A stretch of 64,000 nt of DNA. Origin: Methylobacterium sp. FF17 (lineage in GTDB: Bacteria > Pseudomonadota > Alphaproteobacteria > Rhizobiales > Beijerinckiaceae). How positions within the stretch are numbered: position 1 is the stretch's first letter; each line of letters opens with the position of its first letter. The notes under the pieces are model-generated. The model ran no database searches. It was not told where the DNA came from and was given only the letters and a program-made list of their open reading frames with translations. A program made the position numbers and the translations under genes. The stretch covers positions 124,001 to 188,000 of the forward strand of contig NZ_CP107532.1 of NCBI RefSeq assembly GCF_025813715.1. Reading direction: 5' to 3'. Positions 50,890-59,862 of the stretch are shown in pieces.

Positions 50890-51129
50890 ATGCCTCGGTA
50901 TTTCTTCGACATCCACGACGGTCACACCGAGCACGACATCGAAGGGACGGAATTTTCCGGTCCCGAGGAAGCCGTGCGGCACGCCAAGAGGATCCTGCCC
51001 GAGATCGCCGTCCACGAGGTGCCGGCGGACGGCGAGCACCATGCCATGTCGGTCCTCGTGACAAACGAGGACAGCCATCCCATCTACTCAGCAGCCTTGT
51101 CCTATGTCGGGATCTGGCTGGTCCGATAG
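50890..51129 (+). CDS. DUF6894 micro-protein
   Basis: The 79-aa protein MPRYFFDIHDGHTEHDIEGT is the near twin of the one at 12436-12675, including SVLVTNEDSHPIYSAALSYVG. GGAG precedes ATG 50890 by about six bases. It sits between the hybrid kinase and the KaiC operon, in the same direction. The repeated association of this family with sensory genes in the window hints at a signalling role, which is inference. Confidence 0.88.
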   Translation: MPRYFFDIHDGHTEHDIEGTEFSGPEEAVRHAKRILPEIAVHEVPADGEHHAMSVLVTNEDSHPIYSAALSYVGIWLVR

Positions 51130-51295
51130 GCCTGGGACGCAATGATCTCGTTCATGGGACGGGGCCCTGGGCGATGCCCGTGCGGAGATCCTTGGGGACC
51201 TATCGCGACACGCTGCGTTGAACCATGAATGTCCTTTCGGACGCCCGTAGGCCATTCCCCTCGCGGATGGCTTCGGGACAGGTCCATCCCCTATC

Positions 51296-52834
51296 ATGGT
51301 GCCCATGCCTGACGAGAGTCCAAGCCCCGCCCCGACCGGTTGCCGCAACGTCGTGTCCACGGGTATTCCTGGCCTCGACGACATCCTTTCGGGTGGCCTG
51401 ACCCGGGGACGGCTCTTCCTGGTCGAGGGCACGCCCGGCACCGGCAAGACGACCCTCTCGCTGCAGTTCCTGCTCGAAGGCGTCAGCCAGGGCGAGAAAG
51501 GGCTCTACGTCACCCTGTCGGAGAGCGCCGACGAACTCCACGCCGGTGCCGCGTCTCATGGCTGGAGCCTGGACGGCATCGAGGTCTATGAGCTTGTCAA
51601 CGAGCTCGGCCTCGACCCTGACAGCGAGCAATCCATCCTGCACCCGTCCGAGGTCGAACTCGGCGAGACCGTGCGCGAAGTCATGGAGCGCGTCGACGCG
51701 CTCAAGCCAACCCGCGTGGTGTTCGACAGCCTCTCCGAGCTCCGCCTTCTCGCCCAGAACCCGCTGCGGTACCGGCGCCAGATCCTGGCCCTGAAGCAGT
51801 TCTTCGCTTCGCGTCGCTGCACGGTGCTGATGCTCGACGACAACACGGCGGACGTCCAGCTTCACAGCATCGCGCATGGCGTGCTTGTCTTGGAGCAGAT
51901 GGAGCGCGAGTTCGGGTCCGAGCGTCGGCGCATCCGTGTGGCCAAGATGCGTGGCGTAAAGTTTCGGGGCGGCTTCCACGATCTTGCGCTCGACACCGGT
52001 GGCGTCACCGTCTTCCCCCGGCTCATCGCGGCCGAGCACGGCGCGGACTTCGAGCCGGTCACAACCTCGACCGGTCTTCCCGAACTCGACCTGCTGCTCG
52101 GCGGCGGCCTCGTGCAGGGTACCAACACCCTGCTCATGGGCCCGTCCGGCTCCGGCAAGACGACCACCGCCGTCCGCTGCCTGCTCGCGGCGCTGGAGCG
52201 GGGCGCACGCGCGACCTATTTCCTGTTCGACGAGGGCAAGGCGACCTTGCTCGCCAGGTCCGCACTCCTCGGCATGGACCTGCGGCCGTACGTCAAGACC
52301 GGCGCACTCAACCTCATGCAGATCGACCCGGCCGAGATCTCGCCGGGCGAGTTCGCCTGCCGGGCCCGCGAGGCCGTCGAGGACCATGGCTCGACCTTCG
52401 TGGCCATCGACAGCCTCAACGCCTACGTCCACGCCATGCCGGACGAGCAGTACCTCGTCCTGCAGATGCACGAGCTGCTGAGCTACCTCAACCAGAAGGG
52501 GGTGACGACCGTCCTTGTCCTTGGGCAGCACGGGGTCATCGGCGAGGTCCGCAGCGACGTCGACCTGAGCTACCTCAGCGACGGCATCGTGCTGTTCCGG
52601 TACTTCGAGGCCGAAGGCGCGGTCCGGACCGCCTTGTCCGTGGTGAAGAGCCGGGTGAATGCACATGAGCGCACCATCCGCGAACTTATGATCTCGGGCA
52701 CGGGCCTGCAGGTCGGCGAGGCTCTGACCGACTTCCAGGGCGTTCTCACCGGGTTGCCCGCCTACGGCGGAAAGGTCGCCATGCTGAAAGCCGACACCCC
52801 CACGGCGCCCGGCGCAAGCGCAAGATGCCCTTAG
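51296..52834 (+). CDS. KaiC-like double-domain RecA-family ATPase
   Basis: The 512-aa protein has two KaiC domains (about residues 20-250 and 262-495), each with a Walker A motif: GTPGTGKTT near residue 45 and GPSGSGKTT near 282. This is the cyanobacterial KaiC layout. At the position of the KaiC phosphorylation pair Ser431-Thr432 the second domain reads Ser425-Tyr426 (LSYLSDG), as in many proteobacterial homologues. The C-terminal IRELMISGTGLQV corresponds to KaiC IREFMISD. No kaiA or kaiB lies nearby. It overlaps the following hybrid kinase by 10 bp, so the pair is one signalling module. Confidence 0.94.
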   Translation: MVPMPDESPSPAPTGCRNVVSTGIPGLDDILSGGLTRGRLFLVEGTPGTGKTTLSLQFLLEGVSQGEKGLYVTLSESADELHAGAASHGWSLDGIEVYELVNELGLDPDSEQSILHPSEVELGETVREVMERVDALKPTRVVFDSLSELRLLAQNPLRYRRQILALKQFFASRRCTVLMLDDNTADVQLHSIAHGVLVLEQMEREFGSERRRIRVAKMRGVKFRGGFHDLALDTGGVTVFPRLIAAEHGADFEPVTTSTGLPELDLLLGGGLVQGTNTLLMGPSGSGKTTTAVRCLLAALERGARATYFLFDEGKATLLARSALLGMDLRPYVKTGALNLMQIDPAEISPGEFACRAREAVEDHGSTFVAIDSLNAYVHAMPDEQYLVLQMHELLSYLNQKGVTTVLVLGQHGVIGEVRSDVDLSYLSDGIVLFRYFEAEGAVRTALSVVKSRVNAHERTIRELMISGTGLQVGEALTDFQGVLTGLPAYGGKVAMLKADTPTAPGASARCP

Positions 52835-54876
52835 CCTTGGCGGACACCGAGAACCGGGTCCTGATCCTGGCGCCGCGCGGGCGCGACGCGGGGGTCATCG
52901 AGCAGTTGCTCGCCAAGGCGAGCACTCCCGTCCGCATCTGCCCGGATGTCGCGACCTGGGTCGGCGAACTCGCAAATGGCGCGGCCGCCGCCATCGTCAC
53001 CGAGGAGGCCCTGGTCGAGGCCGATACGGCCACACTGAACGAGTGGGTCGACCATCAACCGCCGTGGTCCGATTTCCCCTTCGTCATGCTGGCGACCCGC
53101 CAAGTCGGACGTCGGCCCGCGCGCGCCGCCGCCATCATCGAGCGCCTTGGCAACGTCGTCTTGCTGGAGCGGCCGATCAACGCCGAGACGCTGGCGAGCG
53201 CGGTCGCGTCCGCCTTGCGCGTGCGGCGCCGCCAGTACCAGGCACGCGGGCACATCCTCGAACGCGAGCAGGCGCAGGAGCGTCTCAGGATCGCCAACGA
53301 AACGCTGGAGCGTCGCGTCGAGGAGCGCACGCGAGAGGTGGAAGCGGCGCGCGAGACGCTGGCCTTCGCGCTCGATTCCGCTGGCATGGGCTCTTGGGAC
53401 CTCGATCTCGTGAACGACACCGCTCGGCGTTCCGGGCGCTACGACGCGATCTTCGGCTACGACAAGCCGGTGGCCTCCTGGGGACGCGCCGACCTTCTCG
53501 GCCATGCCGTCCCGGAGGACCGGCCCCTCGTGGAGGCAGCTTTCGCGCGAGCGGTGGAGACCGGCCTCCTCGACATCGAGTGCCGCATCCTACGCCCAGA
53601 TGGCGCCGTCCGATGGATCGCCGCGAAGGGCCGGGCGGAATATGACCGTAACGGGCTGCCGGTGCGCATGGCGGGCATCGTCCTTGACCGGTCCGATCAA
53701 CGCGTGACCGAGGATGCCCTGCGGCAGGCCCAGAAGATGGAGGCCATCGGGCAGTTGACCGGGGGCGTGGCGCACGACTTCAACAACCTGCTAACTGTCA
53801 TCGTCGGCGGTCTCGACATGGTAATCCGCAAGCCGGAGAACACCGAGCGGGTCGTGCGCCTGGCCGAGGCTGCCATGGGGGCCGCGCGCAGGGGCGAGCA
53901 GCTCACCCAACAGCTCCTGGCCTTTTCCCGCCGCCAGATGCTGCGGCCCCAGACCCTCAACCCGAACCGTCTCCTCCTCGACTTCCGGCCCTTGGCCGAG
54001 AGGGCCGCCGGCGGCGCCATCGAGATGGTCTTCGATCTCGATCCCGCCATCGACCCCATCCGCATCGACCCGTCCCAATTCGAGGCGGCCGTACTGAACC
54101 TGGTGGTCAACGCCCGTGATGCGATGGAGGGTGGCGATCGTGTGGCGCGCATCGCGGTGCGAAGCCGCAACGTCCGCCTCGACACAGCTGCCGTCGCGGA
54201 CAAGGGCGTGCCACCCGGAGACTATGTCGAAGTCTCCGTCTCCGACCTCGGCAGCGGCATCCCGGCGGACTTGCTCGCCCGCATCTTCGAGCCGTTCTTC
54301 ACGACGAAGGAAGTCGGCAAGGGAACCGGTCTGGGCCTGTCCCAGGTCTATGGCTTCACCCGCAGCGCCGGTGGCTACGTCGACATCCAGTCCGAGGTCG
54401 GAGCAGGCACAACGTTCCGCATCCGCATCCCCCGTTCCGCCGATGCGGCCGGGGAGGAAGTCGGCACCGGCCCTGCGAGCGTACTTCCCCTGCGCCGCGC
54501 CGTCGAAGGCGACACCGTGCTCCTGGTGGAGGATGACGAGGGGGTGCTCGGCATGGCGGTCGAGAGCCTGGAGGAGTTGCGCTACAGGGTCGTGGTCGCC
54601 CGCAATGCCGCGGAAGCGCTGGACCACCTCAGAGGCGTCGAGCGCATCGACATCCTGTTCTCCGACGTGGTGATGCCCGGTGGGATGAACGGCTCGCAAC
54701 TCGCGGTCGAGGCGCAGCGCCTGCGTCCCGGCTTGAAGGTCCTGCTGACCTCCGGCTACGTCGCTAACCTCGACGAGGGCCAGGTCATCGGAAAGGGCGA
54801 ACTCCCGGTCCTGAACAAGCCTTATCGACGCGATGAGCTCGCGCGCTCCCTCCGGCTCGTCCTCTCGGGCGAATAG
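52825..54876 (+). CDS. hybrid histidine kinase paired with KaiC-like ATPase
   Basis: The 683-aa protein has an N-terminal receiver-like domain lacking a clear phospho-Asp (about residues 8-135), a coiled coil (about 140-175), a PAS domain (about 178-295), HisKA with [12 protein letters not shown] (His at about 317), an HATPase domain (NARDAMEGGDRV, DLGSGIPADLLARIFEPFFTTK) and a C-terminal receiver (about 560-675) with Asp in [12 protein letters not shown]. The 10-bp overlap with the kaiC-like gene indicates stoichiometric co-expression; proteobacterial KaiC proteins commonly act with such kinases. No output domain is present. Confidence 0.94.
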   Translation: MPLALADTENRVLILAPRGRDAGVIEQLLAKASTPVRICPDVATWVGELANGAAAAIVTEEALVEADTATLNEWVDHQPPWSDFPFVMLATRQVGRRPARAAAIIERLGNVVLLERPINAETLASAVASALRVRRRQYQARGHILEREQAQERLRIANETLERRVEERTREVEAARETLAFALDSAGMGSWDLDLVNDTARRSGRYDAIFGYDKPVASWGRADLLGHAVPEDRPLVEAAFARAVETGLLDIECRILRPDGAVRWIAAKGRAEYDRNGLPVRMAGIVLDRSDQRVTEDALRQAQKMEAIGQLTGGVAHDFNNLLTVIVGGLDMVIRKPENTERVVRLAEAAMGAARRGEQLTQQLLAFSRRQMLRPQTLNPNRLLLDFRPLAERAAGGAIEMVFDLDPAIDPIRIDPSQFEAAVLNLVVNARDAMEGGDRVARIAVRSRNVRLDTAAVADKGVPPGDYVEVSVSDLGSGIPADLLARIFEPFFTTKEVGKGTGLGLSQVYGFTRSAGGYVDIQSEVGAGTTFRIRIPRSADAAGEEVGTGPASVLPLRRAVEGDTVLLVEDDEGVLGMAVESLEELRYRVVVARNAAEALDHLRGVERIDILFSDVVMPGGMNGSQLAVEAQRLRPGLKVLLTSGYVANLDEGQVIGKGELPVLNKPYRRDELARSLRLVLSGE

Positions 54877-55009
54877 GGACCGCTCAAGTATCACCACGAC
54901 GTCGCCCGCAAGCGGGTCAGGGTCCCCTTGGGAGGCTGCCAATCCGTTCGCGGTAGGGATGGTACGCCTTGCCTTGCTCAAATCCCATCGATGACGATGC
55001 CAGACGGCC

Positions 55010-55288
55010 TCAGGACGTCGCCGATGGGATCGTGGAGGGTGTCGGTTCGCCGCCACGTTCGGCGTAGGGGGGCCTATCGACCAGCGTTCCGATGAGGCGA
55101 AGCAGGGCTTGCTGCTCAGGCTTACCTGAACCATCGCTCAGGAAGGCTCCGAGCTCGATATGACGAAGCTGTCCCCCGGAGGGGCCGTTGGGCTGGTGGA
55201 TGACGAAGGCGCGACCGTTCGTCGGCTCACGGCCGAGGTGCCAGGTGTCGCCGCTCGGGCTCTGGTAGAGTTCCCGTCGGTTCGACAT
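55010..55288 (-). CDS. small hypothetical protein of methylobacterial type
   Basis: The 92-aa protein MSNRRELYQSPSGDTWHLGR, then FVIHQPNGPSGGQLRHIELGAFLS and EQQALLRLIGTL, matches a small conserved hypothetical family common in Rhizobiales. It has a beta-rich first half and one helix; no signal or membrane segment. Function unknown. Confidence 0.75.
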   Translation of the reverse strand: MSNRRELYQSPSGDTWHLGREPTNGRAFVIHQPNGPSGGQLRHIELGAFLSDGSGKPEQQALLRLIGTLVDRPPYAERGGEPTPSTIPSATS

Positions 55289-55479
55289 GCGCTAGCCCTT
55301 CCTCTTGGCTCGGGCCCATGCCTACCGGGAGGGTCACGCGAGAGGCCGTTTCAGAATGCCGGTTCGTCAGACCGTAATCATATAACACACGACGAGCCAA
55401 CGAACTGTATCCTTTTACACAACTGGCGGTCCCGCGATGGTAAGGACTTGGGCCGGCATTGTTCGGCGGGAGCCGATCA

Positions 55480-55704
55480 ATGACCATGAGGTCTCGAAGA
55501 CTGACGCATCGTAGACGGGCCGACTGCCTTGCGGAGGTGTCCGCCTGCATCGCCGAGGCGGAGACCTCCACCTCCGCCCAGGCCCTCACCGTCATGCTCC
55601 TGGCGAGGACCGGCTTCGACGCGTCCGAGGCCGTCCAAGGACTCTGGGTCGACATGGATGCCCTGGCGGTCCTGCGGGATGTCCGACGTTGCCTTCAGGG
55701 CTGA
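55480..55704 (+). CDS. small hypothetical protein
   Basis: The 74-aa protein starts MTMRSRRLTHRRRADCLAEV after GGGAG. It is all-helical (ADCLAEVSACIAEAETSTSAQALTVMLLARTG, then VQGLWVDMDALAVLRDVRRCL). I recognise no family. Coding is supported by composition and start context only. Confidence 0.5.
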   Translation: MTMRSRRLTHRRRADCLAEVSACIAEAETSTSAQALTVMLLARTGFDASEAVQGLWVDMDALAVLRDVRRCLQG

Positions 55705-55930
55705 CATCGGACGGCGAGGCTGGCTCGAACGATCCGACCGCCGCAAGACGAAGCCATTCCGGAGAAGAACGGCGAAACACCTCCGATGCTCGGACGCCCC
55801 CGACGGCATCGCGGAACAATGCCGGGCCCGAGGCGTCTCGGCTTCGAGGTCATCGAAGCCGAATGCGCCTGCCTGACCTTCATTACCCGCCCGGACGTGC
55901 CGTTTCACGAACCTCAAGGCTTAATCGCGC

Positions 55931-57055
55931 TTGTCATCGAACCCGAACGATCACGGTCCGGCGGTCCACGAAACCAGCGTCGGACCGTACGATGCATCCA
56001 CGAGCGATGCGGTCAGCCGTTACCCGGATGCGACGGCCCCGTCGGACAGGGGCGACGTCGCCTTGGTCCTGAGCGGGGGCAATGCGCTCGGCGCCTATCA
56101 TGCGGGCGTGTACGAGGTCCTGCACGAGCGCGGCATCCGTCCGGGTTGGATCGTGGGCGCCTCGATGGGGGCGGTCACGGCCGCCATCGTCGCCGGGAAC
56201 GCTCCCGAGGACCGCGTCTCCCAGCTTCGCCGGTTCTGGAGCGAGGCGACCCAGCACACCGCCCCCAGCGTCTCCGGTATGCTGAAGCCGCGGCAGGTCT
56301 ATAATGGCCTGCATGCCGTCCTGACGCTCATGTGGGGACGGCCCAACATCTTCCAGCATCGCTGGCCCGGCCTGTGGTCGGCCTTGCCCGGGGTGCCGAA
56401 CGACGTCGCGATGTTCGATCATGCGCCACTGCTGGCCAGCATCAACCGGTACGTCGACTTCGAGCGGCTCAATCGGGGCGACATCCGCGTGACGATAGGC
56501 TGCGTCGATGTCGCGTCGGGCGAGGAGGTGTACTTCGACACCGCGCACGGGACGGTGCGTGCCGAGCATGTCCTCGCCAGCACCTCGCTTCTCCCGGCCT
56601 TCCCACCGGTTGAGATCGATGGACGGCTGCTATGCGACCTCGGATACACCAACAACCTGCCTCTTGACCCAATCTTCGCGGACGAGCCGAAACGCGACCT
56701 CCTCTGCATCGCCTCGGACCTCTTCAACCTGCAGGCGCCCCGCCCAGGCTCGCTCGATGCCGTGCTGGAACGGGCCAACGACCTCATCTTCGCCAGTGCG
56801 GGCCGCCGGGCCATCTCGGCCCTTGAGCGGGAGTACGAGCTGAGACGGAGGTTGGAGCCGAACGGGCCGACCGTGACGTTCCTTCATACCGTCTACAAGG
56901 CGGCTGCCGACCAACTTTCAGCGAAGAGCTTCGACTTCTCGCCGTCCTCAATCCAGGACCGATGGGCTGCTGGAGAGCGGGACATGACACATGGCCTGGC
57001 AGGTCTGGCAGACCATGCCTCCGATGGCCGGCGCTTCGTCTACGAAGCGGTCTGA
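55931..57055 (+). CDS. patatin-like phospholipase
   Basis: The 374-aa protein has the oxyanion motif SGGNALGAYHAGV (about residues 48-60), the nucleophile Ser in GASMGA (about 76-81) and the catalytic Asp in CDLGYTNNLPL (about 236-246), the Ser-Asp dyad of patatins. Such enzymes hydrolyse membrane lipids or fatty-acyl esters; the C-terminal 120 residues match the bacterial DUF3734-like extension in layout. The only in-frame start that keeps the oxyanion motif is TTG 55931, with AAGG about 11 bases upstream, so the exact start is uncertain. No signal peptide is visible. Confidence 0.88.
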   Translation: MSSNPNDHGPAVHETSVGPYDASTSDAVSRYPDATAPSDRGDVALVLSGGNALGAYHAGVYEVLHERGIRPGWIVGASMGAVTAAIVAGNAPEDRVSQLRRFWSEATQHTAPSVSGMLKPRQVYNGLHAVLTLMWGRPNIFQHRWPGLWSALPGVPNDVAMFDHAPLLASINRYVDFERLNRGDIRVTIGCVDVASGEEVYFDTAHGTVRAEHVLASTSLLPAFPPVEIDGRLLCDLGYTNNLPLDPIFADEPKRDLLCIASDLFNLQAPRPGSLDAVLERANDLIFASAGRRAISALEREYELRRRLEPNGPTVTFLHTVYKAAADQLSAKSFDFSPSSIQDRWAAGERDMTHGLAGLADHASDGRRFVYEAV

Positions 57056-57300
57056 CGGGATGACGATGGCACGCCGGCACCTCCCGCGCCCGAAGACGCC
57101 ATAGATAACATCCTACGGAGACGGGGAAAGACACCATTGTGGTTCGCTTTTCAGCCAACCCGATCCCCCCCGCTGCACGGTCAGCGTGGAAGTAAATTCC
57201 TCGTTCGCCGGATCACGCCCGCGTGACGGACATTACCTCCTGGTGGAAGCGGTAGCGGGTCATCCGTGCCGACACACCTCGAACCAGGAGCGTCGACAGG

Positions 57301-58479
57301 ATGAAAGCACTCACGTGGCAGAGCCGGGGCAAGATCTCCTGCGAGACTGTACCCGATCCGAAGATCGAGCATGGGCGAGATGTCATCATCAAGGTGACCG
57401 CCTGCGCGATCTGCGGCTCTGACCTCCACCTCATGGGCGGCTTCATGCCCACGATGGAGTGCGGCGACGTCCTCGGCCACGAGACCATGGGCGAAGTCAT
57501 CGAGGTCGGACGCGACAACCAGAAGCTCAAGGTCGGCGACCGCATCGTGGTGCCTTTCACCATCTGCTGCGGCGAGTGCCGCCAGTGCAAGTGGGGCAAC
57601 TGGAGCTGCTGCGAGCGTACCAACCCCAATGGCAAGCTCCAGGCGGAGACCTACGGTTACCCGCTAGCCGGGTTGTTCGGCTTCTCGCACATCACCGGAG
57701 GGTTCGCCGGCGGCCAAGCCGAGTACCTGCGAGTGCCCTATGCCGACGTCGGCCCCATTGTGGTGCCCGAGGGTCTCACCGACGAGCAGGTCCTGTTCCT
57801 CAGCGACATCTTCCCGACCGCCTACCAAGCCGCCGAGCATTGCGACATCGGTCCGGAGGACACCGTAGCAATCTGGGGTTGCGGCCCGGTCGGCGTGCTC
57901 GCCGTCAAGTGCTGCCTGATGCTGGGCGCCAAGCGCGTCATTGCCATCGACAGCGTTCCCGAGCGCCTCGCCCTGGCGCGGGAAGCGGGCGCCGAGACCA
58001 TCGACCTGTCCAAGGAGAACATCCAGGACACGCTGATGGAGATGACCCACGGCCTCGGCCCGGACTCGGTCATCGAGGCGGTCGGTATGGAGTCCCACGG
58101 CGCCGACACCACCCTGCAGAAGGTGTCCTCCGCCATCATGGAGCACACCGTCAGCCTGGAACGCCCCTTCGCCCTGAACCAGGCGATCCTGGCCTGCCGT
58201 CCCGGCGGCAACGTCTCGATGCCGGGCGTGTTCGCGGGGCCGGTCGGTCCAGTTGCCCTCGGCATCCTGATGAACAAGGGCCTGACCCTGAAGACCGGCC
58301 AGACCCACATGGTGCGTTACATGAAGCCGCTGATGGAGCGCATCCAGAACGGCGACATCGACCCGTCCTTCATCATCAGCCACCGCTCCACCAACTTGGA
58401 GGACGGCCCGGCTCTGTACGACATGTTCCGGGACAAGAAGGACAACTGCACCAAGGTCGTGTTCAAGCCGCACGGGTAG
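57301..58479 (+). CDS. zinc-dependent alcohol dehydrogenase, formaldehyde-dehydrogenase-like
   Basis: The 392-aa protein is a medium-chain dehydrogenase. Catalytic zinc ligands are Cys in CAICGSDLH (about residue 38) and GHE (about 60); the structural zinc lobe is ICCGECRQCKWGNWSCC (about 90-110). The Rossmann motif GCGPVGVLA (about 198) binds NAD(P). The inserted loop and the SAIMEHTVSLERPFALNQAI segment place it in the glutathione-independent formaldehyde-dehydrogenase-like subgroup. In a methylotroph a role in aldehyde or formaldehyde handling is plausible but not shown. It ends 102 bp before a converging kinase gene. Confidence 0.92.
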   Translation: MKALTWQSRGKISCETVPDPKIEHGRDVIIKVTACAICGSDLHLMGGFMPTMECGDVLGHETMGEVIEVGRDNQKLKVGDRIVVPFTICCGECRQCKWGNWSCCERTNPNGKLQAETYGYPLAGLFGFSHITGGFAGGQAEYLRVPYADVGPIVVPEGLTDEQVLFLSDIFPTAYQAAEHCDIGPEDTVAIWGCGPVGVLAVKCCLMLGAKRVIAIDSVPERLALAREAGAETIDLSKENIQDTLMEMTHGLGPDSVIEAVGMESHGADTTLQKVSSAIMEHTVSLERPFALNQAILACRPGGNVSMPGVFAGPVGPVALGILMNKGLTLKTGQTHMVRYMKPLMERIQNGDIDPSFIISHRSTNLEDGPALYDMFRDKKDNCTKVVFKPHG

Positions 58480-58581
58480 GCTACGTCCGGCTCAGGGCCG
58501 ACACCGGACCTGAGGCGATACTCTGATCCCATCGGCCGTCCGGATCGATGGGACACGGGGCAGGGAAACGGCACCGGCCCG

Positions 58582-59598
58582 TCACGTCACGAGGAAAGCC
58601 TTGTTCATCCGGAGGATGACCACGACGCCGTCCGGGTCCCACTCGCGCTCGATGGACCCGTCCAGCTGCTGGGTCATCGCCCGCTTGAGCAACTTGCTCC
58701 CGTACCCTCCGGGAACGGTCGGCGCGGTCACCGGGGGACCTCCGCGCTCCGTCCAGGAAATCACCACCACGTCCTCGTGGGTGGGAGACGAGACATCCAG
58801 CGTACCGGTCGGAACCGAGAGGGCGCCGTACTTCAGGGAGTTCGTCGCCAGTTCGTGCACGACGAGGGCCAGCGTCGTGGCCGCCGCCTCGCCGACGCCC
58901 ATGCGCGGGACCGAGACGCGGATGCGGCCGCTGAAGGCGCCCATGTCGTCGTAGGGTGCCAGCAGGATGGCGAGGAGGTCGCCAAGCAGCGCGGCCTTGC
59001 CCTCTCCGCCGGGGAGCGGCCGGACGAGGTCGTGGGCCCGGCCCAGAGCGGTGAGCCGCTGGGTCAACTCGCGGGCCATGTCGACGGTGGTGGTGGTCGA
59101 GCGGGACGTGATGGCGGTCAGGGCCGTGGCGATGGCCAGCAGGTTCTTGACCCGATGGCTCATCTCGCCGGCGAGGAGCTCGTGGCCCTCCTCGGCCTGC
59201 TTGCGTCCGGTCGCATCGAGGAAGACACCGAACATCACCGCTCCGACGATGCCCTGGTCGTCGCCCTGACCCCGGGCGGAGATCCATCGGACCTCGTTGC
59301 CATCCATGATGCGGAAGTCGGTCTCATAGGGACCGAGGATGGCGCGCGTCGCCGAGAAGGCCGCCCTGACCCGGTCCCGGTCGGCCGGATGGATGCGCGA
59401 GGAGAGGTCCTCGAAGGTCACGTGGGGGCTCGGGGCAAGGCCCCATAGCCCGAAGCCGCGGGCGTCCATGGAAAAGGTATCGTCGTCGACATTCCAGGAC
59501 CAAAGGGCGACCCCGGCGGCCTCGATGGCCAATCGCAGGTGCTTTGCGGTCCAGGAAGGCGCGCAGTAAGCCCCCGGTGACGCTTCGACCTTTCCCAT
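58582..59598 (-). CDS. PAS-HWE histidine kinase
   Basis: The 338-aa soluble protein has one PAS domain (about residues 20-130, IEAAGVALWSWNVDDDTFSMD and the FRIMDGNEVRWISARGQ strand pair), then HWE core with His in GEMSHRVKNLLA (about 147), N-box HELATNSLKYG and WTERGGPP, ending GGYGSKLLK. No receiver is attached and none is adjacent. It is similar in size to the kinase at 43793 but not in its PAS domain. Confidence 0.93.
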   Translation of the reverse strand: MGKVEASPGAYCAPSWTAKHLRLAIEAAGVALWSWNVDDDTFSMDARGFGLWGLAPSPHVTFEDLSSRIHPADRDRVRAAFSATRAILGPYETDFRIMDGNEVRWISARGQGDDQGIVGAVMFGVFLDATGRKQAEEGHELLAGEMSHRVKNLLAIATALTAITSRSTTTTVDMARELTQRLTALGRAHDLVRPLPGGEGKAALLGDLLAILLAPYDDMGAFSGRIRVSVPRMGVGEAAATTLALVVHELATNSLKYGALSVPTGTLDVSSPTHEDVVVISWTERGGPPVTAPTVPGGYGSKLLKRAMTQQLDGSIEREWDPDGVVVILRMNKAFLVT

Positions 59599-59862
59599 CG
59601 AGCCTGCCTCGGTGCCGTGACATCGTCCCCTGCTCGAAGGGACCGGATGCGGAAACCTAACGTGGTTCTTCGGGGACGTCCCGGGACTTATGTGTCCTTT
59701 CGGTCACATCGAAGGCCGGTTTTCGGATTCCGGATGCATCGGACCTGGGACGAACGGAGCCTTGCGGCACATCCGACCGGCCGTCGGACACGTTGGGCAC
59801 GACCTACGGCTTCCACAAGCTGATGGGCACGGTGGCATGCCGTCCTCGAAGCACAGGAGCCG

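Noticed and set aside
55786..56304. 172-codon frame overlapping the patatin gene start
   Set aside because: Most of it overlaps patatin in another frame. The first 50 residues look somewhat protein-like, but no start signal or family supports it.
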